A stretch of DNA of 64,000 nt from Acinetobacter junii CIP 64.5 (GTDB lineage: Bacteria > Pseudomonadota > Gammaproteobacteria > Pseudomonadales > Moraxellaceae), in assembly GCF_000368765.1 (NCBI RefSeq), contig NZ_KB849654.1, positions 462,043-526,042 of the forward strand. Reading direction: 5' to 3'. The notes beneath the pieces are model-generated. The model saw only the letters and a program-made list of their open reading frames with translations, made no database searches and was not told the origin of the DNA. Of this stretch, positions 28,958 to 39,058 are shown piece by piece. Numbering within the stretch: position 1 is the stretch's first letter; each line of letters starts with the position of its first letter. The position numbers and the translations under genes are program-made.

Positions 28958-31636
28958 ATGAAAAAAACTAATTTCGTTCAATCAAATGCTATGCCAAAAG
29001 CGAGCAAAACCGTACTCAAACTCAGTACCCTGAGTCTCAGTATGTTGTGTTTAACAATGACCCATGCAGCTGAAAATGAGTCGACCACGGAGGATAAACC
29101 CGCCAAAGTCGTCAAAGTTGCCGTTACAGGATCATCGATTAAAGGCGTTGCTGCACAGAGTGCATCTCCGATCACGGTGATTAGAGCAGATGACCTTGTA
29201 AAGCAAGGTGTTACAACAGTCGAAGAAGCTTTAACCAAGGTTAGTGCCAATCAAGCAGGGTTTTCTACAGCTCAAAATGTAGGTGCAAGTAATACTGAGG
29301 GTTCTTCTGCGAATCTTCGAGCATTAGGTACTGATAAAACATTAATCTTATTAAATGGTCGACGTTTAGCATACAGTCCATTTAGCACCTCAACCACAAA
29401 CCTAAATATTATTCCAATGGCAATGGTTGATCGTATTGAGATTTTACGTGATGGTGCTTCGGCAATTTATGGTGCGGATGCAATTGCTGGGGTAATCAAC
29501 TTTATCACCAAGAAGTCTTTTGAAGGTTTAAATATTAGTGCTGGCTTTATTCAACCAGAACAAAGTGGTGGTGATAAACAAGACATTTCAATTTTTGGGG
29601 GGTATGGTGATCTTGATGAACAAGGCTTTAATCTTATGGGGGTTATTGACTATCGTCGTTCAAATGACATTATGGCGAAAGACCGTAAAATTAGCCGACG
29701 CGGTGGTTTAATACCAGAGCTTGGTATTGATGGAACTTCTGCAAATGGTTTCCCAGCAAATTTTCGTGATCCTGCTACAGGAGCTCTTGGTAATCCTTAT
29801 GGCAATCTAAACTGTAATAATGCACCAAATACTATCGCTGATGGTGGGCTCTGCTATCTCAACACACAAGCATTGATAGGAATTGTACCCAAAACAGAAA
29901 CAATATCTGCTTTAGGACGAGGTACGTTCAAATTAAATGATAATTTCAATGCTATCGCTGAATATGTTTACTCACGAAATGAAGTGACTACATCAATCGC
30001 ACCTGATGTTTACAGCCGCTCAGTTACTCTTCCTTCTACAAGCCCATACTATCCTGGTAATGGTATAACTCCTGAAGTTGCTGGATTAAGTGGTAATCCC
30101 CTTGAACTTTATTTGAGATCACAAGCTGGTAATCGCATGTCTAATCCAGTGAATGAATCACATCGGGCATTAATCTCTTTAGAGGGTGAAGCTTACGGTT
30201 GGGATATCAATACAGGTTTATCTTATGCACGTAGTGAAGCGACAGACGGTTTTGCTGGAGGGTATTTAAACAAAAGTAAACTCCAAGATGCTTTAAACAA
30301 TGGAACCATTAATCCTTTTGGTCCTAGTGAAAATCAAGAGCTTTGGAAGTCCTTTGAAGTAAAAGGCGATACTAACACTGGTACGCTCACAGCCACCACA
30401 TTTGACTTTACTATTAGTCGTCCAATCTACACGTTGCCTGCTGGTGACGTAGGCTTTGCTTTGGGAGGTAGTTTTAGTAAACAGGACTGGAAAGCCAATG
30501 TGAACTCAGAAATTGTAAGCCAAGTTCCTGGTAGCGGTATTGATCCTAGTAAACCTGAAAGTAAAGGTAAGAGAGATATCACCGCAGCTTTTGCAGAGTT
30601 ACATGTTCCAATTACCAAAACCTTAGAAGCACAACTCGCTGCTCGATATGATGACTATAGTGATTTTGGTGATACATTTAATCCTAAAATCGCTTTCCGC
30701 TGGGAACCGATTAAACAATTAATGTTCCGTACCTCATACAGTACTGGTTTCCGAGCGCCAAGCTTATATGACATCAATGCCCCTCAAAGTAAAACTTATA
30801 CGGGTGCTCGCTACGATGACCCTGTGCTATGTCCAAATGGTAAAGCTATATCACCAGAATACCAAACTGAATGTAATACCCAATTCTATCGTACACAAGG
30901 TGGTACAAAAGACTTACAACCTGAAGAATCAACCTCAATTACAGCAGGTTTTGTAGTAGAACCGATCAAAAATTTAGTGTTCTCTGCTGATTATTACAAC
31001 ATCAAAATTGATGGGCTAATTAACAGCATCGGTGAAGCAATGATTTTCGGTGATCCTGAAAAATATGCAGATCGCTTCATTCGAGGGGCTGATGGTCGAT
31101 TGGAATATATCAACAGCGCACTAACAAATATGGGTGGAGTTAAAACTGAAGGTATTGATTTAGCGCTAAATTATCTTTCACCGATGACTTCTACTGGTCG
31201 TTTTGGCTTCGGCATTGATGGCACATATGTTATCAAATACGACCGTCAAGAAGAGAAAGGTGGTGCATGGGAAGGTTATGTTGGTAAATACGATGATCCA
31301 GCAATCTTACGTTGGAAACATGTTGCCAATCTTAACTGGAGCTACGAAAACTGGAAAATGGTCTTCGAGCAAGAGTTCTACCGTGGCTATAAAGATCAAA
31401 ACCAAATTGGTGATGAGAAATATGATAATCACCGCGTAAGTGACTATACCCTGTACAACGTTTCAGGAACCTATAAAGGCTTTAAAAATCTAGAATTAAC
31501 TGCTGGTATCAAAAATCTATTTGATGCTGAACCTTCTGCTTCGAATGTGCTCGATAACTTCCAATATGGTTATGACCCTCGCTATAGCGACGTAACGGGA
31601 CGTGCATATTTCCTCAGAGGCACTTATAAATTCTAA
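28958..31636 (+). CDS. TonB-dependent outer-membrane receptor
   Basis: From ATG 28958 (with AGGGG ahead) the protein has 892 residues and a signal peptide ending near TMTHAAEN. The plug spans about residues 45-175, with KVAVTGSSIKGV, LRALGTDKTLILLNGRRL, MVDRIEILRDGASAIYGADAIAGVINFITKK. The barrel follows, ending with RGTYKF and a terminal Phe as expected. The plug resembles receptors of the Caulobacter/Xanthomonas type for peptides or sugars more than siderophore receptors. The TonB-ExbB-ExbD-ExbD genes behind it and the peptide ABC operon in front suggest oligopeptide uptake. Confidence 0.94.
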   Translation: MKKTNFVQSNAMPKASKTVLKLSTLSLSMLCLTMTHAAENESTTEDKPAKVVKVAVTGSSIKGVAAQSASPITVIRADDLVKQGVTTVEEALTKVSANQAGFSTAQNVGASNTEGSSANLRALGTDKTLILLNGRRLAYSPFSTSTTNLNIIPMAMVDRIEILRDGASAIYGADAIAGVINFITKKSFEGLNISAGFIQPEQSGGDKQDISIFGGYGDLDEQGFNLMGVIDYRRSNDIMAKDRKISRRGGLIPELGIDGTSANGFPANFRDPATGALGNPYGNLNCNNAPNTIADGGLCYLNTQALIGIVPKTETISALGRGTFKLNDNFNAIAEYVYSRNEVTTSIAPDVYSRSVTLPSTSPYYPGNGITPEVAGLSGNPLELYLRSQAGNRMSNPVNESHRALISLEGEAYGWDINTGLSYARSEATDGFAGGYLNKSKLQDALNNGTINPFGPSENQELWKSFEVKGDTNTGTLTATTFDFTISRPIYTLPAGDVGFALGGSFSKQDWKANVNSEIVSQVPGSGIDPSKPESKGKRDITAAFAELHVPITKTLEAQLAARYDDYSDFGDTFNPKIAFRWEPIKQLMFRTSYSTGFRAPSLYDINAPQSKTYTGARYDDPVLCPNGKAISPEYQTECNTQFYRTQGGTKDLQPEESTSITAGFVVEPIKNLVFSADYYNIKIDGLINSIGEAMIFGDPEKYADRFIRGADGRLEYINSALTNMGGVKTEGIDLALNYLSPMTSTGRFGFGIDGTYVIKYDRQEEKGGAWEGYVGKYDDPAILRWKHVANLNWSYENWKMVFEQEFYRGYKDQNQIGDEKYDNHRVSDYTLYNVSGTYKGFKNLELTAGIKNLFDAEPSASNVLDNFQYGYDPRYSDVTGRAYFLRGTYKF

Positions 31637-31784
31637 AACTCTAACCACTGCAAGATGTTCCTTTTTGTCTTGTAGTGGTTCAACGTAATCCTGATGTCTA
31701 TATAAGATAAAAATTGCTATCAAGATTTTCAATCTAGCCTAAATACTTTTATATAACTCAGCGATTACATTTTCAGGAGCAATT

Positions 31785-32492
31785 ATGGGCATACCCTTTG
31801 CTGAAAGTGAAAATCAATCTGCCAAACGTCTTGTCGGACTTGGTCTAGTTTTATTTTTACATCTTGTGATCGCCTATATTTTAGTAACAAGTTTAACCAC
31901 TGATTTTACTAAACCAGTCGAGAAGCCTGTAGAACTTCAGATTATTCAAGATATTGAACCGCCACCACCACCTCCACCCAAACTGGAGGAAAAAACACCT
32001 GAACTACCCAAAATGGTTGAGAAAGTGGCAAAAATGCCTGATCCGCCTAAGCAGGTGGAGAAAGTAACGCCTATTGCAAAACCAACACCTATACAACCAA
32101 CCAAAACCTCAGTGGCAACACCTGCACCTGTCACAGCGGCTTCTCCAAGTCCTAGCCCTGTTGCTGCTCCAGTTGCAGTTGCTGCTCCCCCAGCACCTGC
32201 AAAACCAGCTGGAATTTCACGAGGCGTTTCAGAAGGTGAAGCTGGTTGTAAAGAGCCTGGTTATCCACGTGAACAGGAAATGGCTGGTGAAGAAGGTACT
32301 GTGCGTATGCGCTTACTTGTGGATAGCTCGGGCAAAGTAATCGATGCAAAAGTCAAAAAATCGAGTGGTGTACGTGAGTTAGATAAAGCCGCGACCAAAG
32401 CTTATAGCTTATGTAGCTTCACACCAGCGATGAAAGATGGTGTACCTCAACAAGATTGGTATGAAATCGAATACACATTCAAGATTTCTTAA
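31785..32492 (+). CDS. tonB: TonB-like energy transducer
   Basis: The 235 residues begin with a membrane anchor (LVGLGLVLFLHLVIAYILVTSL, about 15-36). A proline-rich periplasmic stretch follows, with EPPPPPPPKLEEKTP and repeated KP/PT units. The C-terminal TonB domain is GYPREQEMAGEEGTVRMRLLV...DAKVKKSSGVRELDKAATKA. It carries proton-motive energy to the receptor encoded 148 nt upstream. The AGGAG site precedes ATG 31785. Being locus-specific, it is probably dedicated to this receptor. Confidence 0.95.
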   Translation: MGIPFAESENQSAKRLVGLGLVLFLHLVIAYILVTSLTTDFTKPVEKPVELQIIQDIEPPPPPPPKLEEKTPELPKMVEKVAKMPDPPKQVEKVTPIAKPTPIQPTKTSVATPAPVTAASPSPSPVAAPVAVAAPPAPAKPAGISRGVSEGEAGCKEPGYPREQEMAGEEGTVRMRLLVDSSGKVIDAKVKKSSGVRELDKAATKAYSLCSFTPAMKDGVPQQDWYEIEYTFKIS

Positions 32493-32533
32493 TGAATATA
32501 GAAGTGAATTAAACAATTTTTGGAGAATTTAAA

Positions 32534-33409
32534 ATGAATAAAACTGTAAAAAAAATCTCTCGATTTGCTGCGATTGGTCTTATCTCAACCAGCACCTTGC
32601 TTCCAATTAGTTCTGTTTGGGCTGAAGAAACCACGCAACCCACAGCTGTAACTACGGTCGCGACTGATGCAACAACACAATCATCACCAACACCACCACC
32701 TCTTCCTGCGACTGAAGAAAAAGTGCATAACCCTTATGGCTTAGAAGCTTTATGGCGTGAGGGTGATCTCGTTGCAAAAACAACCTTATTCATCCTTGTT
32801 TTAATGTCAATTGGTACGTGGTACATCATCCTTTCAAAACTATTTCAACAAAGCAAAATCAAACGCCATGGTACTGAAGCTGAACGTAACTTTTGGGAAG
32901 CAGATACATTAAATAGCGCAAAAGAAAGCTTAAACCCTAGCAGCACGTATCGCTACATCGCTGAAAAAGGTATTCACTCAACCAAACATCATGATGGCAC
33001 CTTATTAGAACGCATTGATTTCAACACATGGGTAACGATTTCGATTCAACGTGCTATTGATAAAGTACAAAGCCATTTAGGTAACGGCTTGGCATTCCTT
33101 GCAACAGTGGGTTCAACTGCACCTTTCGTTGGCTTATTTGGAACAGTTTGGGGAATTTATCACGCATTGACTGCGATCGGCATTTCAGGACAAGCATCTA
33201 TTGATAAAGTTGCTGGGCCTGTGGGTGAAGCATTAATCATGACCGCAATTGGCTTAGCTGTCGCTGTACCTGCAGTACTTGGTTATAACTGGCTGACTCG
33301 TCGCAATAAAGCTGTCATGGACAATGTCCGTTCATTTGGCTCTGACTTACATGCAGTTTTACTCAGTGGCGAATTACGCAACAATCCTGTCAATCGTGAT
33401 TCTAAATAA
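32534..33409 (+). CDS. exbB: ExbB/TolQ/MotA-type proton channel protein
   Basis: The 291-residue protein has an N-terminal signal-like segment (FAAIGLISTSTLLPISSVWA) and a Thr/Pro-rich periplasmic stretch. Three membrane helices follow: LFILVLMSIGTWYIILSKLF, LAFLATVGSTAPFVGLFGTVWGIYHAL and ALIMTAIGLAVAVPAVLGYNWL. The SIGTW and TAPFVGLFGTV segments are ExbB signatures. The long N-terminal extension is like ExbB of Xanthomonas and Pseudomonas. It lies 41 nt after tonB. Confidence 0.95.
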   Translation: MNKTVKKISRFAAIGLISTSTLLPISSVWAEETTQPTAVTTVATDATTQSSPTPPPLPATEEKVHNPYGLEALWREGDLVAKTTLFILVLMSIGTWYIILSKLFQQSKIKRHGTEAERNFWEADTLNSAKESLNPSSTYRYIAEKGIHSTKHHDGTLLERIDFNTWVTISIQRAIDKVQSHLGNGLAFLATVGSTAPFVGLFGTVWGIYHALTAIGISGQASIDKVAGPVGEALIMTAIGLAVAVPAVLGYNWLTRRNKAVMDNVRSFGSDLHAVLLSGELRNNPVNRDSK

Positions 33410-33420
33410 GGAATACGATT

Positions 33421-33846
33421 ATGGGCATGATGATAAATTCAGATCAAAGTGATGATGATGTGATCGGCACCATCAACACCACTCCGCTTGTGGACATCAT
33501 GCTGGTGCTTTTGATTATCTTTTTAATCACTGTTCCAGTGGTCACACATACAGTTCCTGTAAAGTTACCTGAAGAAAAGAACACACCTTACGCCACAACC
33601 CCTCAAAATATTCAACTTTCAGTCAACAAAACTGGCGATATTTTTTGGAATGAACAATACGTTGCAAATAAAGAAACTTTACTTGCTCGTTTACAAGTTG
33701 AGGCACAAAAGCGCCCGCAACCTGAAGTTCATATTCGTGGTGATCAATTGACACACTACGCTGCAATTGATCAGGTAATTAGCACCACCCAACAAGCGGG
33801 TATTGGCAAAATCGCATTTGTCACTACTCCACCTAGTTCACCTTAG
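33421..33846 (+). CDS. exbD: ExbD biopolymer transport protein, first copy
   Basis: The 141 residues have one N-terminal membrane helix with the proton-relay Asp in NTTPLVDIMLVLLIIFLITVPV (Asp near residue 24) and a periplasmic domain with DIFWNEQYV and VHIRGDQLTHYAAIDQVI. It works in the ExbB-ExbD-TonB motor. It starts 11 nt after exbB and is followed by a second exbD. Confidence 0.94.
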   Translation: MGMMINSDQSDDDVIGTINTTPLVDIMLVLLIIFLITVPVVTHTVPVKLPEEKNTPYATTPQNIQLSVNKTGDIFWNEQYVANKETLLARLQVEAQKRPQPEVHIRGDQLTHYAAIDQVISTTQQAGIGKIAFVTTPPSSP

Positions 33847-33867
33847 TCAGACGATAAGGAGTTAGTC

Positions 33868-34287
33868 ATGGGTATGAATGTCGGACCAAAAAGTGGCGAA
33901 GATGATGTGATGCTCGATGTCAACATGACACCTTTAATTGATGTCATGCTGGTGTTATTGATTATGTTCATCATCACAATTCCAATCCCAAACAATGCCA
34001 TTAATATCAATTTGCCTAATGGTGCACCACCGCCACCAACCGATCAGAAACCACCTGAAACCATCAACTTAAGAGTCGATGCACAAGGTCGTATTTTCTG
34101 GAACGATCAAGCTGTTGCTGATCGCCAAGCATTGAAGATTTTGTTTGAATCTGTTGCACAAAAAGCTGATCAGGATCAGATCAAGTTTAAACCTGATCCT
34201 CAAGCTGAATATAAAAATATTGCTATGGTGATGGCATTAGCTCAGCAAAGCAAAGTCACTAAAATAGGAATCGTGAGTAATAACTAG
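33868..34287 (+). CDS. ExbD biopolymer transport protein, second copy
   Basis: A 139-residue ExbD paralogue with the relay Asp in MTPLIDVMLVLLIMFIITIPI and periplasmic RIFWNDQAVADRQ. It lies 21 nt after the first copy and differs most in the linker (GAPPPPTDQKPP). Tandem exbD1-exbD2 is known from Xanthomonas, where exbD2 is needed only for certain substrates. The same could hold here. Confidence 0.93.
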   Translation: MGMNVGPKSGEDDVMLDVNMTPLIDVMLVLLIMFIITIPIPNNAININLPNGAPPPPTDQKPPETINLRVDAQGRIFWNDQAVADRQALKILFESVAQKADQDQIKFKPDPQAEYKNIAMVMALAQQSKVTKIGIVSNN

Positions 34288-34335
34288 AAAAATAAACACT
34301 AACTATTAAGCTTCACAATTCTAAGTTCCTCCTGT

Positions 34336-34364
34336 GCTAACAAGTCCGCTTGTTAGCTTTTTTT
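34336..34364 (+). terminator. Terminator after the tonB-exbB-exbD-exbD operon
   Basis: GCTAACAAG and CTTGTTAGC pair over TCCG and are followed by seven Ts. The T-run touches the stop codon of the convergent gene at 34363. Confidence 0.88.
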
Positions 34365-35028
34365 ATTTAATTTCACTTATGACGATTGGGAGAACCAAAC
34401 TATTTACTTTATATCCTTTCGGTTTGTTATTGCAGGCATTTCCTGTCACCGTAGTTTTCACAACATAAGGCGAATACGGCATCACGTTTAAATAACCCGT
34501 GTTATCTGATCCTGTACGACAATCTTCTGCATCAAGTTTTTCGTCATAGCGACCAGCATTAGAAGACTCTTGCACTTCAGTAATCAACTTGGCATTCCAT
34601 TGGCTCAAATAAACTAAACTTTTAGTAGCTTCAACAGTTCCTTGTCCCGAACCAGCACTTTCGATTTCAACCAGTTCGATCGATTTACCTTTATACATCG
34701 TTGGATGAACTTTAAATGTATTCGATTGACCACCAAACTCTTTTAAAATTTTTGCTTGTTTGAGCTTTGGTCTAGTCAATACATAACCTGCCCAAAAGTT
34801 ACGCCCAGCATTTTCAAAACTAACACCAGATAAATAAGCTTCTTCGCCTGAAATTAATTTTACTTTTTCCGTATGATCAATCTGAATGGCTTGCTGAGGA
34901 TTCGCATTTGAATCTTGTAAATTAGTGATCCAACTAATGATGGTTTTATCTGTTGGTACTTCTGCATGAGTCGTCGAGATCAAACCTGACAAGCATAGTG
35001 TTATAAAAACAAAATTCTTCTTATTCAT
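34363..35028 (-). CDS. Secreted protein of unknown function
   Basis: The 221 residues begin with a clear signal peptide (FVFITLCLSGLISTTHA), cut before EVPTDKT. The mature part has SGEEAYLSGVSFENAGRNFWAGYVLTRP and two cysteines (CRTG, NACNN) that may form a disulfide. I do not recognise a family. An AGGTGAG site lies ahead of the ATG. It is convergent with the ExbD operon and may or may not belong to its function. Confidence 0.8.
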   Translation of the reverse strand: MNKKNFVFITLCLSGLISTTHAEVPTDKTIISWITNLQDSNANPQQAIQIDHTEKVKLISGEEAYLSGVSFENAGRNFWAGYVLTRPKLKQAKILKEFGGQSNTFKVHPTMYKGKSIELVEIESAGSGQGTVEATKSLVYLSQWNAKLITEVQESSNAGRYDEKLDAEDCRTGSDNTGYLNVMPYSPYVVKTTVTGNACNNKPKGYKVNSLVLPIVISEIK

Positions 35029-35124
35029 TGTAACTCACCTTAAGTTTATGAATTAAATCGCTTATAAAATTCATTAGTTATCGTGACTTAGTCTTCCCAA
35101 ACCCACCCACTCATAGCAAATCTT

Positions 35125-35150
35125 GTTACTTTTCAAAGATGAAAAGTAAC
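35125..35150. repeat. Inverted-repeat hairpin downstream of bioD
   Basis: GTTACTTTTC and GAAAAGTAAC form a perfect 10-bp stem with a 6-nt loop (AAAGAT). The core TACTTTTC...GAAAAGTA with a 6-nt loop recurs at 39146-39171, so it looks like a dispersed intergenic element. Confidence 0.75.
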
Positions 35151-35231
35151 AAAAATCCTTTGTTAGACTGACGGTACGTCCTTGCCGCCCTACACGATCG
35201 TAGATATTTACTAGACAATAAATACCTAAAG

Positions 35232-35876
35232 TTAGTTAAACTTTTCCAAATCAATCCATTGAGCATCAGGAAAATGCTTTGCCAAATAAGCCTTTAAATA
35301 ATCCGCTGTATCTTTAGAAATAAGTGGATCTTTCGATTCATCTTTTAAGTTATATACCAAAGCATGCAAACTCAAACCACGATGTTTTAAAGCTTCTAAA
35401 CTCAACAATGTGTGGTTAATGCTTCCCAAACGTCCAGAAGTCACCAAAATCACAGGAAATTGATGTTGAGCAATATAATCAATGGTCAATAACTCTGTGG
35501 TTAAAGGCACCATTAAACCGCCCGCACCCTCTAATAGCACCACATCAAAACGCTGAGCAAGCTCTTTAGTTGAAGCTTCGATCTTGGCAAAATCTAACTC
35601 ACGCCCATCTAAACGTGTAGCTAAATGTGGTGAAGCTGGATAAGTGAAAATCTCAGGCATGGTCAATTTTTCATGATCTTCCTGAAACCAGCCACTCCCC
35701 ATAATTTCACGGTGTTTTTCGATGTCTTCAGACACATCGACATTGCCAGTTTGCACCAACTTCTGGGTGATAACACGCTGCCCTTGTTCAGTCCAAAGTT
35801 TGGCGAGATAACCTGTGGCATAAGTTTTCCCAATTTCTGTATCAATACCACTGACAAAATAAATTGCTGCACTCAT
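35232..35876 (-). CDS. bioD: Dethiobiotin synthetase
   Basis: BioD closes the ureido ring of dethiobiotin from DAPA, CO2 and ATP. The 214 residues start with the P-loop-like [16 protein letters not shown] (about 7-22), carry [19 protein letters not shown] and [19 protein letters not shown], all family hallmarks. Its ATG overlaps the bioC stop by 4 nt. It ends the bioA-bioF-bioC-bioD operon. Confidence 0.96.
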   Translation of the reverse strand: MSAAIYFVSGIDTEIGKTYATGYLAKLWTEQGQRVITQKLVQTGNVDVSEDIEKHREIMGSGWFQEDHEKLTMPEIFTYPASPHLATRLDGRELDFAKIEASTKELAQRFDVVLLEGAGGLMVPLTTELLTIDYIAQHQFPVILVTSGRLGSINHTLLSLEALKHRGLSLHALVYNLKDESKDPLISKDTADYLKAYLAKHFPDAQWIDLEKFN

Positions 35877-36631
35877 GCTTTTCTCCGCGCAATCACGTAA
35901 ATCGGATGATAAGTTAGGCGAAAACCTTGCTCATCATGAAACTGTTGATAATCAGAATAAAACTGCTGCAAAGATTGCTTGGTCCAACGATGTGACTTTG
36001 CTGTTGCAGTCACCCCCGTCGCTTTTAAATGATGCAGCACTAATTTAGGATCATCAAAATATAGATGTTTTTGTTCTTCTTGTATAAACACAATCTCAAA
36101 GCCATTTTCTTCAAGTTTCTGTTTCAACACTTCACTAGAACAATAATTTAAACCTTGCCCAGTCAGCTTTTTGATTTCAATTAAATTATTTTCACCAAAT
36201 GTAGAGAAACCCAAATAGCCTTCCGTTTTTAAAGCATCATGAATTCGTTTTAATAACGCAGGTAGATCAGTCATCCATTGCAAAGCTGAACTCGAAATCA
36301 CCGCATCCAATTCTGATGGTAATTCAAGCTGCTCAATATCTCCGATCAACCAAGCTATATTTTGAATCGTTGAAAAATGCTGATCTACATCCTCATAAAG
36401 ATCATTTAAAAATAATTGATCAAACTGAAAATGAGTCTGAAATAAATGCGTTAAATTACCCGACCCACAACCGATCTCAAGTACAGAATCAAAAGTATTA
36501 GGACAATACGCTTTCAGATATTCAAATAACTGTGCACTGATCTGCTTTTGCACTACAGCATGCTCAACGTAACTTTGCCCTGCTTTGGCAAAACGTTGAG
36601 CGACTAAAGCTTTATCGACACTCACAAACAT
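35873..36631 (-). CDS. bioC: Malonyl-ACP O-methyltransferase
   Basis: BioC methylates malonyl-ACP and so disguises it for pimelate synthesis by the fatty-acid enzymes. The 252-residue class I SAM methyltransferase shows [16 protein letters not shown] (about 43-58), LFLNDLY and [20 protein letters not shown], matching BioC. It overlaps bioF by 10 nt and bioD by 4 nt. The methyl ester must later be removed by a BioH-like esterase; a candidate lies upstream at 39376-40119. Confidence 0.95.
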   Translation of the reverse strand: MFVSVDKALVAQRFAKAGQSYVEHAVVQKQISAQLFEYLKAYCPNTFDSVLEIGCGSGNLTHLFQTHFQFDQLFLNDLYEDVDQHFSTIQNIAWLIGDIEQLELPSELDAVISSSALQWMTDLPALLKRIHDALKTEGYLGFSTFGENNLIEIKKLTGQGLNYCSSEVLKQKLEENGFEIVFIQEEQKHLYFDDPKLVLHHLKATGVTATAKSHRWTKQSLQQFYSDYQQFHDEQGFRLTYHPIYVIARRKA

Positions 36632-37776
36632 TCCACCAATTTTTCTAATTCTGCTTTTTGAACCATAGACGTTAATGAGATACGTAAACGTGAACTATTT
36701 TGCGGTACTGTTGGCGGTCGCACAGGCATGGCATAAAAACCTTGTTGCTGAACATAACGTGCTTTTTCAATCGCTGCATTACTTTCGCCGACAATGATTG
36801 GAATAATATGGCTACTTGATGGACTTGAAAAACCTTTTGCAATTACCGCTTGCTGTAAAAACTGACTGATCTCAGCCAAGTGCTGACGCTGCTGCTGCAT
36901 ATTTAAAACTTTATTAAAGATAAAGTCAGACCATGCCATTGAGATTGGTGGTAACGCTGTGCTGAAAATCAAAGGACGCATTTTATTAATAAGATAATCA
37001 CGGATGATAGGATCACAAATAATATAACCGCCAATTGAAGCAATCGCTTTGCCAAAAGTCCCAACCAGGAAATCAATCTGATGCAATACACCATATTGCT
37101 CAGCACATCCTAGTCCTTGCCCACCTCTCACACCGATGGCATGAGCTTCATCAACATACAACATGGTTTTGACAAAACGTTGCTTTAACTGAGCCAATGC
37201 AGCTAAATCCGTTTCATCACCATCCATGCTAAAAATACTTTCAGTCACCACAATAATACGTTCAACTTGCTCATCTTGTTGATATTTTTGCAATAACTGT
37301 TCCAAATGCTGCAAATCATTATGACGATAACGCACATATTGAGCATTCGATAGACGAATACCATCAATCATACTGGCATGAACCAGTTTATCCGCCAAAA
37401 TCACGGTTTTACTATCAGCTAATGCAGGCAAAATACCGATATTCATGTGATAGCCACTATTGAAAAGCAAGGCAGCACGACCAAAAGCTTTGCTTAGGCT
37501 ATTTTCAAATTGTTCGTACTCTGCAAAATTACCAGTCAACAAACGCGAAGAAGAAGAACTAAATAACGTCCGTTCTATTTTAAGCGTATCGAGAAATTCT
37601 TCTCTTAAACTTAAATCAGCGGCTAAACCTAAATAATCATTGGATGCCAAATTCAACATGGTTCGATCTTGAATGGTAATCCATCGTCCCTGCTGTTGAT
37701 TTGTAGTAAATTGGCGAAAATTACCTTGCTGTTTAAGGTTGTCAAGCTGCTCAGCATAATGATCAAGCAAGGACAT
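36622..37776 (-). CDS. bioF: 8-amino-7-oxononanoate synthase
   Basis: BioF condenses pimeloyl-ACP with alanine using PLP. From ATG 37776 (AGGAG nine bases ahead) it has 384 residues. Motifs are [45 protein letters not shown] (PLP-ring Asp and His) and the Schiff-base Lys in [15 protein letters not shown]. The start lies 14 nt inside the bioA 3-prime end, showing translational coupling. The frame opens earlier (37812) without a good ribosome site. Confidence 0.96.
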   Translation of the reverse strand: MSLLDHYAEQLDNLKQQGNFRQFTTNQQQGRWITIQDRTMLNLASNDYLGLAADLSLREEFLDTLKIERTLFSSSSSRLLTGNFAEYEQFENSLSKAFGRAALLFNSGYHMNIGILPALADSKTVILADKLVHASMIDGIRLSNAQYVRYRHNDLQHLEQLLQKYQQDEQVERIIVVTESIFSMDGDETDLAALAQLKQRFVKTMLYVDEAHAIGVRGGQGLGCAEQYGVLHQIDFLVGTFGKAIASIGGYIICDPIIRDYLINKMRPLIFSTALPPISMAWSDFIFNKVLNMQQQRQHLAEISQFLQQAVIAKGFSSPSSSHIIPIIVGESNAAIEKARYVQQQGFYAMPVRPPTVPQNSSRLRISLTSMVQKAELEKLVECL

Positions 37777-39058
37777 TAGCTTGTGCTCCTTGCATATTTT
37801 TGACCACTTCACTCATCTGCACTAATAAGTAATTTAGCTCATCATCGGTGATCACATACGGCGGCATCACGTAGACCAATTTTCCAAATGGTCGCACCCA
37901 AATACCACGTTCAACAAACTGCTGCTGTAAGCTTTTCATGTCAACACTAGAGCTTAATTCAACCACTCCAATCGCACCTAATACACGTACATCTGCAACA
38001 TGATCAAGTTCTGCTAAATCACTTAATTGCTGAACAAGGATCTTTTCAATACGTTGAATATTGCTCTGCCAATCTTGTTCAATTAATAATTGAGTACTTC
38101 TTAGAGCAACAGCACAAGCCAGAGGATTCGCCATAAAGGTTGGACCATGCATGAACACGCCCGCTTCGCCACGACTAATGGTTTCAGCCACTTGTTTAGT
38201 CGTTAATGTTGCAGATAATGTCATATAGCCTCCAGTCAAACCTTTACCGATACACATGATATCGGGTTCAACTTGTGCATGCTCCCAAGCAAACATTTTG
38301 CCTGTACGCCCAAAACCTGTTGCGATCTCATCAAAGATCAACAACAAATTGTATTGCTGACATAATTCTTTGGCTTGGCACAAATACTTAGGATGATAAA
38401 AACGCATCCCTCCCGCACCTTGCACAATTGGCTCAATAATCAGTGCAGCAATACTGTGATGATGCTGTTCAATCTGGTGTTTGAGCTCTTGAATATCTTG
38501 TGGATTCCACACACCATCAAAGCGACTTTGAGGCGCGGGTACAAAGATTCGATTCGGTAAACTTGAGCCAAAAATCTGATGCATTCCCGTAACAGGATCA
38601 CACACAGACATCGCATTCCAAGTATCACCATGATAGCCAGAACGTGTAGTAATAAAATTGGTTTTCTCAGGTTGATTCAACGCAGCCCAATATTGCACGG
38701 CCATTTTTAAGGCCACTTCTACAGCAACTGAACCTGAATCTGCATAGAAAATTTTATCTAAACTCGGCGGCGTAATTTTTAATAAGAGTTTACCCAATTC
38801 AATTGCAGGTTCATGCGTCAAACCACCAAACATGATATGCGCCATGTTTTGCAATTGATCAGTAATGGCTTTATTGAGTTCAGGGTGGTTATAACCGTGA
38901 ATCGCACACCACCATGACGACATGCCATCAACCAAAGTTCGCCCATCTTCTAATTCAATGGTTGCGCCATAGGCACGTTTCACTTTAAAAGTTGGCAGTG
39001 GATTTAACATCGAGGTATATGGATGCCATATATGTTCTAAATCAAATAAATCGGTCAT
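37763..39058 (-). CDS. bioA: Adenosylmethionine-8-amino-7-oxononanoate aminotransferase
   Basis: BioA makes DAPA with SAM as amino donor. From ATG 39058 the protein has 431 residues. It shows [28 protein letters not shown] (the family WWC), [32 protein letters not shown] and the PLP Lys in [20 protein letters not shown] precedes the start; the frame extends to 39118. It is the first gene of bioA-bioF-bioC-bioD. Confidence 0.96.
   Translation of the reverse strand: MTDLFDLEHIWHPYTSMLNPLPTFKVKRAYGATIELEDGRTLVDGMSSWWCAIHGYNHPELNKAITDQLQNMAHIMFGGLTHEPAIELGKLLLKITPPSLDKIFYADSGSVAVEVALKMAVQYWAALNQPEKTNFITTRSGYHGDTWNAMSVCDPVTGMHQIFGSSLPNRIFVPAPQSRFDGVWNPQDIQELKHQIEQHHHSIAALIIEPIVQGAGGMRFYHPKYLCQAKELCQQYNLLLIFDEIATGFGRTGKMFAWEHAQVEPDIMCIGKGLTGGYMTLSATLTTKQVAETISRGEAGVFMHGPTFMANPLACAVALRSTQLLIEQDWQSNIQRIEKILVQQLSDLAELDHVADVRVLGAIGVVELSSSVDMKSLQQQFVERGIWVRPFGKLVYVMPPYVITDDELNYLLVQMSEVVKNMQGAQANVLA

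Noticed and set aside
36316..36501. Plus-strand ORF inside bioC
   Set aside because: It is an antisense shadow without start signals; bioC itself is well supported by its motifs.
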